Positions 13,061 through 21,964 of a stretch of DNA of 64,000 nucleotides are shown here, in pieces. Source of the DNA: Kryptolebias marmoratus (Eukaryota > Chordata > Actinopteri > Cyprinodontiformes > Rivulidae); the NCBI RefSeq assembly GCF_001649575.2, contig NC_051437.1, positions 11,678,083-11,742,082 on the forward strand, read 5' to 3'. The notes under the pieces are model-generated. The model was not told where the DNA came from and made no database searches. It saw nothing but the letters and a program-made list of their open reading frames with translations. The stretch's first letter is position 1. Every line of letters starts with the position of its first letter. The position numbers and the translations under genes are program-made.

Positions 13061-13274
13061 CAGGGGTGTGCAGTCGTGGTCCTGGAGGGCCACTATCCTG
13101 CAGGTTTTCCTTGTTTCTCTGCTCCAACACACCTGATTCGAATCAATGGCTGATTAACAGGCTTCTGCAGAACATGAAGAGGTAATTTAACCACTGAATC
13201 AGTTGTGTTGGAGCAGGGAAACAAGGAAAACATGCAGGATGGTGGCCCTCGAGGATCAGGATTGAAGACCAATG
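13061..13274. mobile_element. Short hAT-type MITE, nested copy 1
   Basis: It begins CAGGGGTGTGCAGTCGTGG and ends GGATTGAAGACCAATG, inverted versions of a CAGNGGTGTCCANTCCTGG terminus. It is flanked by CTGGAGAC (13053-13060) and CTGTAGAC (13275-13282), an 8-bp duplication with one change. The body contains GGTCCTGGAGGGCCACTATC and CACACCTGATT, a common fish repeat. Length 214 bp. Confidence 0.85.
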
Positions 13275-13282
13275 CTGTAGAC

Positions 13283-13470
13283 CATGGGTGTCCAGTCCTG
13301 GTCCTGGAGGGCCACTATCCTGCATGTTTTTGTTGTTTTTCTGCTTCGACACACCTGATTTGAATGAGTGGGCGATTAACAGGCTTCTGCAGAATTTGAA
13401 GACCTGCTGAAGGGTAAGTCAACCACGGAATCAGGTGTGTGCCCTCGAGATCCAGGATTGGACACCACTG
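13283..13470. mobile_element. Short hAT-type MITE, nested copy 2
   Basis: Same family as the adjacent copy (ends CATGGGTGTCCAGTCCTGG and CCAGGATTGGACACCACTG). It is flanked by exact CTGTAGAC copies at 13275-13282 and 13471-13478. The left duplication is shared with copy 1, so the order is site-element-site-element-site. At 188 bp it lacks part of the right half present in copy 1. Confidence 0.85.
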
Positions 13471-13764
13471 CTGTAGACCTTCTTGGTGTTTCATGACCCA
13501 CATTGAGGTCCCGACCCTAACTTTGAGGATCAGTGATTTATAGCGACAAAAGATACATTCACAAAAAGCACATTTTGTGAAATTTATGTTTGCAACAAAA
13601 AGAAGAAGAAGAAAAAAAATAAATAAATGTGCTGCCAATTTTTAGCCTTTAGACTGCAGAGCATGACAGAATGATGTTTCTGCCACTTATGTGCAGCAGA
13701 GGCTTTCTTTACATCTGTTGGCACAAATTTATTTGCTATACTCAAATGTTTTCCATCAAACTAT

Positions 13765-14030
13765 TTCATGTAATCACTAGATGTACATCTAGAACTGATG
13801 AACTTTTAGAGTTTCAGATTCAAGAAGGCTGCCACAGTTTAACTCAGTTTTGCAAAGATTGGGCTAAAATTTGATGTGGCAGTACCTGAGAATCATTCAC
13901 AACACACAGTCTGAATATGAATATTATTACAAAGGATTGTGCATAAAGTTAATTTGAAGATTTGACCAAAACTACAACTCATTTATCTACATAAGACTAT
14001 CTCTGCACAAAAGGAGGCGAGTGATATGCA
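13765..14030 (+). repeat. Family A, copy 1
   Basis: ACTAGATGTACATCTAGAACTG, CAAGAAGGCTGCCACAG, AAAATTTGATGTGGCAGTA, GAATCATTCACAACACA and GACCAAAACTACAACTC occur in the same order as in the other family A copies. The left part of the family is missing. Confidence 0.7.
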
Positions 14031-15039
14031 TAACTTTAATTTAGAAATGTGTTCTGATGAGTCTAAATCTGAAATGACTTAAATTATGGTAATTATGGAA
14101 TTCATGTGCTCTTTATTACTTTTCCAAACTATTTTGATAGATTAATAAGTTGAGTGGAGTAATTTCCATTTATTAAAAGGGACCATATCACCCTGTGTGG
14201 GTAGATATTTTGATGTGTAGGCTGTTGAGCACACAACAAAAGGTTATGGAAAGGCTGTAATTGACCCTTATAATTGTTTTAATTAAACAGAGCCATCAAT
14301 CTGCTGCCTTCAACATGTGTGTGTGAATACTGAAACAACAGAAACAGATTTGAAAAACCTACAAAGATACTTAAAGATGTACGACTTTGTTCAGGGGACA
14401 AATATTTTGAAGGGAAGTGACAAAACCCAGGAGACAGACATTAGGAGATGAAACACAGAATCTAAAAAACAGAGCATTTCCCCCACTGATTGATAGTGTC
14501 ACTTTACCTTTAGACATATCTAAAAATAAAAAGTATAAATTGCAGATACAGTGTGTTGTTGGTTCTGTAAAAATGTAAATTCTAAATCTGATTTTAATCC
14601 CATAGTTAAGTTTGAAGGCATGGATTTTCACTAAATCTAAAGGACCAATCGAGCACAGTTCAACACAATAAATTCTTCTATGGTGTGAATTTCTATTTTA
14701 ATATTCCAGTTATGGATTATCTTCAAATGCTTTTTGTATTTATTACATACTTATGATGCTTTAGAAACCTTAAAAATAATTTGTATGCAAAATGCATCTT
14801 TTATTTGTTTGATTTTATTATTTTTGGCAGGCAGTTTGTTTTTAGAAATCCTCTATTACCTTTAATAGTCTCATATAATTCCTTATTTTGTATTAACAGG
14901 AAAGCAATGTACTGTTCTTATCAGTGAACATTTGTTTAATAATAGCTGTTGTATCAGATACAGTAGATGGTCACTCAGGTCCTTATTGTTGTTCAGGCAC
15001 ACTTAATGTACAAAGAGAAATCTAACAACAATGAGAACT
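14031..15039. other. Unique AT-rich sequence
   Basis: No supported gene, RNA or repeat. Confidence 0.35.
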
Positions 15040-15260
15040 CATTAACCTCATCTTAAATGGGCCAATCTGAGATTCGTCAAGCCTGAAATTGTTGTGATTA
15101 AAAGCAAAAACTCAATCATGGCTATGCATAATTAATTTTCCTTGCATGCTAATTATATTACGGACAGACGAGAATGATTTCAATCAATTATTTTCAGAAA
15201 TTCTCGATTTGAGAACAGTGACTCAGAATTATAGTCAGCAGGCTTTTAAAAGGTCTTTTT
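15040..15260. promoter_or_regulatory. Candidate conserved non-coding element (POU/homeobox-like sites)
   Basis: The block is repeat-free. TATGCATAATTAATTTT (15123-15139) is followed by TTGCATGCTAATTA (about 15142-15155), which contains the octamer variant ATGCTAAT and TAATTA homeodomain cores. Further ATGATTTCAATCAATTATTTTC lies at 15173-15194. Dense, varied AT-rich sites without homopolymers are typical of vertebrate enhancers. Conservation cannot be tested from one sequence, so this is inference. Confidence 0.25.
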
Positions 15261-17047
15261 TTTAAATGAAATGATAAGTTATTGTAAAATTTTTTTTTCC
15301 TGGTTAATGTACGCCATCATGGAACTCCACTGCAAGAGAAGATTTTCTGATATCATTTTGAGAATTAGTTTTTGTAGTTACAACCCATAGCCATCTCATC
15401 CTCTGCATTCTGCTTATCCAGTCCCATCGTTTATTTGACTGAATATCCATACCTCTCAGAACAACATTATGGTCTTTTGCCAACCACAGCACAGCGTGTG
15501 CCTGTGACATCTGCTCTGTAATGGGTCTACAGGATGTATTCAGGGAGTGTTTAACTGTGATTTCTAATGGGATTTAGAGGCATTTATTTTAGGCTTTACT
15601 TTTGTCACTGTAAAAGATTACATAACTGTCTTTAGTAGACAAAATGACCAAATTATTCCTCTTTCTTGCAACCTTGGAAAAGTGTGCGCCAGTCTGAAAC
15701 ACTGATACTTTAAGCATTAGGGATGTAACTGCATGCTAAAGTTGCTGTTTGGTATGAACCTTAGGATCAAAGTTAGGCTTTGATACTGTTCAGTACAACA
15801 AAAAAAGGCAGGATTTGTTAATTGCTAACTTCACGATGAAACTGAATAATTAAAATGTCATATTATATTGTATTAGTCATCCAATTCAAACTAAACAGTG
15901 TCCTACAGACCAAATGCAAACACAATGTTTGATAAACTGACAAACTGAAAGGTCTCTCTCTTTTGTTAGGAAAATTGTCCAGGAGAGTGCTGCTCCTCCT
16001 GCTTTCAAACCCATTTGTGTGTGTGTGGTGCACTGAGTGCAACTTGCCATCGAGTGAACTTGCCATGTGCTCAGCCCGTATGACTGCACCTAAACACTAT
16101 TAATCACAAAGAATCTCTCTCTCACACACACAAACACTGTAGTTGTGTGTGTTTTTGTTCAGCAACGGAATGATCACTGTGAGTTGATCACTCTGCAGCC
16201 TCAATTTGCCTTTTGATTTTTCTGAGTCTGAGCGTGGCTCTCCTTGAACACACAAACAGGCTGTCACACTGCTCTTTTCTTGGATCAAAGGAGAGGGAGT
16301 TGTTGCACAGGACAGCAGCTCCAATCGAGTAAACCTAAAACCTTTAAACTTCAAGGAAACATGCACTGATGCTCATTCTTCTTTTTTCTCCTCCTCCTTG
16401 TCAGTAAATGTAATGCCAGCGCTTTTCACTGGTAAACACATCCAGCAATCAAGCTGCAGGTAAAAAAACCAGCTACTGTCTGTCTCTCAGCAGCCAATGT
16501 TGACCTTTGGTGATTTTTCTACATGTGCACACGCCCTGCTTTTATCTGTACCCCTGTCCAAATATAAATACAAGCACACTCCTTGAAATAAGAGATTTAA
16601 CTGGCGGTGACAAACGAATATGTCGTCTGCACATGTCCAAAATATCTGTACCTTGATTCAATGTTCATTACAAATACATGTATGGTTACACCGTACTTTA
16701 CATGTTTTTGGAAAATTTAGGTTTTTTTTTTACATTTCTGTAAGGAAAAAGATTTAAAATACTATATATACTATATGTAAGTAAAAATCAGTAAAAAAAA
16801 TATTTTTAAATAACAACTGCAACAAGACTGTGTTAAAATAATCAATACTTTATTCTTCTTAATTTAGTTATATTAATTGCACAGCTTATCTTTTGCATTT
16901 ATTTACATTAATAGGTTGACTATCTCCTGATATCTGGTGGTTTGTCCTATGTTACCCTTCTGATGCAAACCCAGCTCATCTCCGAAATAGCTGACATAAC
17001 AGGCTTTTGTGGCAGGTCCAATCCAGAGATATTCAAATCAAGAGGTG
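15261..17047. other. Unique sequence, nothing recognised
   Basis: Short (TG)/(CA) runs lie near 16017-16027 and 16120-16130. Small overlapping frames on both strands lack protein signals. Confidence 0.35.
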
Positions 17048-17061
17048 TTTTTGCTTCAATA

Positions 17062-17230
17062 ATGTTGTTGTTGTTGGCTGCTTCCCTCAGCAGGGGTTGC
17101 CACAATAAGCAAACATGCACAATTGTTTTACTCTGGATGCCCTTCCTGACACAACCTGGACTCAAACCCACAGCCTCAGGTTTACAAGACCGCGACACTG
17201 ACCACTGACCTGCTGCAGCCCCCCAAGGTA
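17062..17230 (-). mobile_element. tRNA-derived SINE, minus strand
   Basis: Reading the minus strand, a GGGGCTGCAGCAGGTCAGTGG head carries an A-box-like segment. A B box, GGTTTGAGTCC (plus positions 17158-17168), differs by one base from GGTTCRANNCC. Then come TCAGGAAGGGCATCC, TGTGGCAACCCCTG, GCAGCC and an (AAC)n tail. It is flanked by TTTTTGCTTCAATA (17048-17061) and TTTTTGTTTCAATA (17231-17244), a 14-bp target duplication with one mismatch. This is a full-length retroposed copy of the family at 17768-17933. Pol III transcription is expected for such elements, but this copy is diverged. Confidence 0.88.
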
Positions 17231-17244
17231 TTTTTGTTTCAATA

Positions 17245-17754
17245 TTTATTACAATTGTGTAATATTTCATAGTAATTATACAAAATTCACCAGTGAAACT
17301 AAAAACAATGTCTAAATTATCCAAATTCAAGCAGTAAGTCAATCAAAAAACTGCAGAAAAGTTAGGCTTGCTGTCTGATTAGATATAAAAATGGGACGAT
17401 TTAAAGCTGTTCTGTTCAGCTTTGTTCAACCTTTGAGCTACATTTATTGCATACACAGTTTACAGGCTGTTAGTTTGTTGGAGAGCTTCCATCTGCAAAA
17501 ACTGAATTTGAATCAGGTTTGTTGTGTCGCCCATCTGGGAAAAACACATCAGTTTAAATAAACTTATTTGTTTGGATTTGTTTCAGACTGAGGAAACTTT
17601 ACAACATGATTCAAAGTTACCCCTGATTTGTGTCTGACAGATGGGAAGTCAAATTATTATTTTTTACACCTGTCAAAAATCACAAACACTTTAAAATGGG
17701 CCATTTAACTGTTAATTGGTGAGTATTTATTTTGATGCCTGTTATTTTTTACAC
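17245..17754. other. Unique sequence between two SINEs
   Basis: No supported gene or repeat. Confidence 0.35.
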
Positions 17755-17767
17755 GTTGTTACAATTG

Positions 17768-17933
17768 CAGGGGCTGTAGGAGCTCAGTGGTCAGTACTCT
17801 GTTTTTGTAATCCTAAAGCTGCAGGTTCAAGCCCAGGTTGTGTCAGGTACGGCATCTGGCGTAAAACAATCTTTCATGTGAGTTCACTTGCTGTGGTGAC
17901 CCCTGCAGAAGAAAACAGCTGAAAGAACAACAT
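17768..17933 (+). mobile_element. tRNA-derived SINE, plus strand
   Basis: Head GGGGCTGTAGGAGCTCAGTGG, then GGTTCAAGCCC (17824-17834), a perfect match to the tRNA B-box consensus, then TCAGGTACGGCATCTGGCGT, TGTGGTGACCCCTGCAG and GCTGAAAGAAC. The order and tail match the minus-strand copy about 540 bp away. The flanks GTTGTTACAATTG (17755-17767) and GTTTTTACAATGG (17934-17946) agree at 11 of 13 positions, consistent with a target-site duplication. Confidence 0.85.
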
Positions 17934-18198
17934 GTTTTTACAATGGGACAGCGATTCTACTCCAGTCCGGTCTAGAGCAGATTTTGAATCCTTTTACATC
18001 TGTGTGTGACCACAATGTTGTAGCCAGAGACAGAAAAAGGTGCTTCTGATGTAAAATAGCTCCATAGAAATTAATTATATATGAAAACAATCATATGTAG
18101 ATCAATAAAAATTGTAAAGGCAGTTATATCCACTAAAAACATTTACTAGAACTCATTTGTTTTATAATATCTATGGAAAAAAAGTTAATCACCCACAG

Positions 18199-18578
18199 TC
18201 AGTAAAGGTGGGCGATCATGTAATTGTCTTTGTCGTATGTGTATGTGTATGTTTGTCTGCCTGTTAGCAATATATCTCATGAACCAATGAGCAAATTTTA
18301 ATAAAACTCTCAAAAGGTAATCAGTGGATGTACAACTACAACTGATTACCTTGTAGAGTAACTTAATTTAAGATGGCCACTGCAGCTAAGTGATCTTAGC
18401 AAATACAAAAATAGCTATAACTCAATCAATCTGACAGACTTTTAGCTAAAAGGTGATACACATGTAGTCGTTGAGATCCATCCCCAACACATGACAAGTC
18501 GCACAAAATCTTTGTTCAAAGTTTTGGCATGCTAGGTGACAAGCAATATTCAATTCTTCAAAGAATGCTGCTTTCATT
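18199..18578 (+). repeat. Family A, copy 2
   Basis: AAAGGTGGGCGATCATGTAA, CTCATGAACCAATGAGCAAA, GATGTACAACTACAACTGAT, TAAGATGGCCACTGCAGC and a terminal ATTCTTCAAAGAATGCTGC block follow the family A order. It is one of the most complete copies. Confidence 0.75.
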
Positions 18579-18633
18579 TAAGGTGGTATGACAGACACTT
18601 ACAATCTAATCAATGATGATTTGCTTCTTAAAT

Positions 18634-19251
18634 CAGAGATCCCCAATCCCTGGGCCGCGGACCGGTACCGGTCCGTGGGTCATTTGGTACCAGGCCGCAC
18701 AGAAAGAATAATTAACTTACAATTTTTCAAATTTTTTTTTTTTTTTTGAGTCTGAACAACATTTATTTTGAAAAATTCTCTCCACTACATCCGTCTATGA
18801 CTCCCTCTTGATGCGTGTCAGAATGCTTATCTAGGTCACATGATCCGTTACCGCTAAAAACAAACCCACAAACGGCTAAATTAATTAAAAAAAACGTCTC
18901 TGGAAGCTCTAGATGGGACAGTCTTGTTATTAAGAAACAGGCACAGGGCTCCCAATGATTCAGCGTTATGGTGCGTTGTATACTCTGTGCACTTTATTTG
19001 TGGTGTATCTTATTCTGAATGGTGTGTTTAAACATCGCCATATTAACCAGAGAACATTAGGGGGAGGAGAGTGTGTTATCCATGTTGATAATGCAATATG
19101 CAATTAACAAAGTTGCGAGGACACGTTGGATTTACGTTTATGTTTTAAAAAATACCCCCGTTTTCATGCCGGTCGTATCATTTTATTTTGTTGTATTTAT
19201 CCGCCTGATAATGTGACCGGTCCATGGAAGTGAAAAGGTTGGGGACCACTG
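18634..19251. mobile_element. hAT-type element with exact 8-bp duplication
   Basis: The left end is CAGAGATCCCCAATCCCTGG and the right end AAAAGGTTGGGGACCACTG (inverse CAGTGGTCCCCAACC). Both flanks carry TCTTAAAT (18626-18633 and 19252-19259), an exact hAT-length duplication. Length 618 bp, no transposase frame. Next to the left end lies an 18-bp perfect palindrome, CGGACCGGTACCGGTCCG (18658-18675). The right subterminal region carries GACCGGTCCATGG. Confidence 0.9.
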
Positions 19252-19259
19252 TCTTAAAT

Positions 19260-19560
19260 GAGTTCAGAATTTAATAGCAGTTTATGCAAACACTATTTTA
19301 TTGCCATCACGTTTGCATTCCATTGCTATTTGTGGTTATTTGCAAGCTGAAATAGCAGCAGCAGCTAGCTGTAACACTTTATATGCAGCCCAAATCTGTT
19401 AAAGCAGAAATATTTTAATATTTCTGATAAATTAACCATGTAATGTGAAATTAACAGCAGTGTAAAGGTTTATAAAATGCATTTAAATAAACTGCTGTGA
19501 AACTTTTGAGATTGGAATTATTTCAATTGTTCATAAACTTTTCCACAAAACCTCACTTCA
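19260..19560 (+). repeat. Family B, copy 2
   Basis: ATGCAGCCCAAATCTGTTAA (19383-19402), a TTTTAATATTTCTGATAAATTAACC block, TAATGTGAAATTAACAGCAG (19441-19460) and TTATAAAATGCATTTAAATA parallel the copy at 57.2-57.6 kb in the same order and orientation. Confidence 0.55.
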
Positions 19561-20689
19561 AAAGACTGCTATTGCTTTAGGGTAGTTCCAACATGTTTGC
19601 TCTCTGACTTGTAAAGATCTTTTAGCAGCAAAATGTTTCATTTATTTATTTTTTTAGTCTACATAACATATCTGATTTGTTTTGTGTATTGATGCTTTAA
19701 ACTCTAACACACATCTAAAGTTCCCTTGCATTAGATTGAAAAAGGTAAGAAGAAACGTGTTTGCAAAATTTTAAGAAATCCAACACTGCAGATGTGGATC
19801 TTGATAATTATCTTAGCACTTGAGGGGCACTAATCCAACTTTCTATCTCCCTCTTTTGCTCTCTCTCAGCACACACACACATATCCCCCCTTCTCACCGA
19901 CACACACACACACGTAAAACTTTAAAGGATTTAAGTGTCGACACACACACCTTCATGTTCATTCCCAGAGGCCTCATTAACAGTGCTGGGCAATAGGAGG
20001 GCTCAGCTTAAGGTACTGAGAGTCTAGTCACTGTACAAACAAAAGCTTCAAAGCGAGCATTGCACAGGCACACAAGCACTGAGTACACATACACTCACAA
20101 AGGCACATTCACAAAGCAAAAATCAAGAAATGTAGTGCAAAGTGCAGGCAAGTGCATCATACATAGGTAGTCAAAGCTCATTGTGACAACAGTGTACAGC
20201 CCTCAGTGTGAGCTCACATCTGTTCATTAAGTTTCTTTTTAATCCCCTTGTGTCTGTGGCATCATGGCCCACATTTACTCATTGCTATTTGATACTGACA
20301 AGTTGCAGGAAATATCAGCTAATTATAGTTCAAGATGTATTGTCTGTTGTGCCAGTATAAATACGACTGTACATCCTAAAGGGCTTTGGACCAATGTTTT
20401 CTGGTTATTACATCACCCAATCCACCAATCACCTCGCACTAATGTGACACAACAACATACTGAGACAATCTGCAAAAGGGTTTTCACCACAGCATGAAAA
20501 CTTATCTAATAAAAAGGCACTTAGATAATTATTATTTAGCCTTTTAATATTCAATGGAGATTTGGGAGACTATAAAGGCTGATAGAGAAGGCACATTATC
20601 TTTAGAGGATTAAAAAAAACAGAAAAAGAATAAAAAATAATGATTTTGGCATGAGTAAATCTACTGCACAAAGTCATTTCCATGGTGAG
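19561..20689. other. Unique sequence with CA-rich tract
   Basis: (CA)n-rich tracts lie at about 19869-19882 and 19901-19913. No supported gene. Confidence 0.4.
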
Positions 20690-20950
20690 CATTAGATTTG
20701 TATCTGAATGCTGCTTGCTGTCTCACTCAAGGCCAGCCTGCTTTAATAATGATGATTCTGCCAGGGGGACTGCTTGCTAAAGGAATGTTTTTTCTAATTA
20801 GATAAAGCCACTTTCCCCAATTTTCTGGCTGCTTAAACATAAGGCATGGCAGCGAGAGACACCTCAGAGCCATCTTTAGGTGCTGCCAATCCTCGTCTCA
20901 GCACTACCTAACACCCAACTCTCAGAAGCACATCACCTGGGAGACAATAG
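20690..20950. promoter_or_regulatory. Candidate conserved non-coding element
   Basis: This is a repeat-free block of balanced composition. It includes TTTAATAATGATGATTCTGC, TTTTCTAATTAGATAAAGCC (homeodomain core TAATTA/TAATTAG next to a GATA motif, near 20789-20808) and several CAGCCTG/CTGCTTGC words. Only composition and motifs support this. Confidence 0.2.
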
Positions 20951-21164
20951 ATGATGTTTGTGTGTCTAACTCAACTTACGGATTTAAATTCTGTGCGTGT
21001 TCGGAGACAATTGATAATAAAACATTTTTCATCTTTAGCTAAAAAGAACTCAGACTGATATTACACAATTTTAGCCTTGTGGTACTGTTGAATAAAGACA
21101 AATATACAGACTTGCAACAAATGTTTGTTAGATTAGATAATAATGCATACATAAATAAATACCA

Positions 21165-21605
21165 GGTACTTACTAGGGAAGTACCCTGTACATTCCAGAT
21201 AAGTATGAGGTAGCTGCTCTGTAAATACTGGGTAATAAGTTACTACATAATACAGCCTGGTCCCCATATCTACCAGGTGCATACAAATTAAGTACCCTGT
21301 GCGTACTAGGAAGATACCACAAGTACCTGGTATGTATCTGGTAAATTCCAGGTAAGTACCATAAACATATTATATGGATAGACCAACTGCTCATTTCTTC
21401 TCTAGATGTTGGAAATGCGTATTTTTTTTAAATTTTATTTTACCAACAGCAATGTCCAGTTTGTTTACATGGAGGGAGTGGGGTTTAAAACTTTCACCAA
21501 CTTCCGGGTCCACATCAGAGACCTCTCCATATACAGTGTTTCATAAGTACCTGGCAATAATCAGGTAAATTTTAAGTACGTACCAGGGTAGTACCCAGTA
21601 CATGC
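21165..21605. repeat. GTAC-rich degenerate repeat block
   Basis: Related units such as CCAGGTACTTACTAGGGAAG, TACCCTGTAC, ACCAGGTGCATAC, CAAGTACCTGGTATG and CCAGGTAAGTACC recur on both strands between about 21165 and 21365 and again at 21540-21605. Unrelated sequence lies between the two parts. The ends look inverted (CCAGGTACTTACTAGGG on the left; TACGTACCAGGGTAG on the right), so it may be a MITE with internal tandem subunits. Class not determined. Confidence 0.6.
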
Positions 21606-21861
21606 TGTGCTGTATTATGTTACAATTCTATTTTTGGTACAATCATGCATAGTAAATAAAAACTGCACAGCCTTGCCTCTGCTGCTTAACAAGAAAAATT
21701 AAATTTTCCTTTTTTCTGACATTCAGGTCATGACATTGCCGACACCAGATTATAAATCTTTGGCTTCTAAGAAGCTTTGTAAGTAAAATTAACCTGAAAC
21801 ATTGCACATGTAACAGAAGAGACAAGTAAAGCTTTGAAAAGTTTATCAGACGAGTTCAAAA

Positions 21862-21964
21862 TTCTTCCAGTGGTTCATGAGATATTTTGCTAAAAGACAG
21901 ACAAATATGCACACATATTGACAGGCAAAAACATTATTGTCTGTCTTATTGGCGGGCGATAATA
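21862..21964 (-). repeat. Family A, copy 3 (fragment)
   Basis: Read on plus, TCCAGTGGTTCATGAGATATTTTGC, AAAAGACAGACAAATATG, GCAAAAACATTATTG and GGCGGGCGATAAT are the reverse of the left part of family A. Confidence 0.65.

Larger units (their letters stand above)
12818..13535. mobile_element. hAT-type remnant hosting nested elements
   Basis: The left end is TAGTGGTTCTCAAACC and the right end CTTTGAGGATCAGTG. They are imperfect inverted repeats of the CAGTGGTTCTCAA class. Both ends are flanked by the same 8-mer, ATTTATAG (12810-12817 and 13536-13543), the hAT target-duplication length. The outer element is about 718 bp including insertions. About 418 bp of that is two nested short hATs plus their duplications (13053-13478), leaving roughly 300 bp of original element. 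Non-coding. Confidence 0.8.

Noticed and set aside
16947..17342. 131-codon minus-strand frame
   Set aside because: It reads through the minus-strand SINE; the same peptide pattern appears in the other SINE copy, so it is repeat-derived.
17770..17850. Possible functional tRNA gene
   Set aside because: B box is good, but no acceptor-stem pairing or full cloverleaf was seen; the tail and duplications show a SINE.
17716..17922. 68-codon plus-strand frame
   Set aside because: Translation of the plus-strand SINE.
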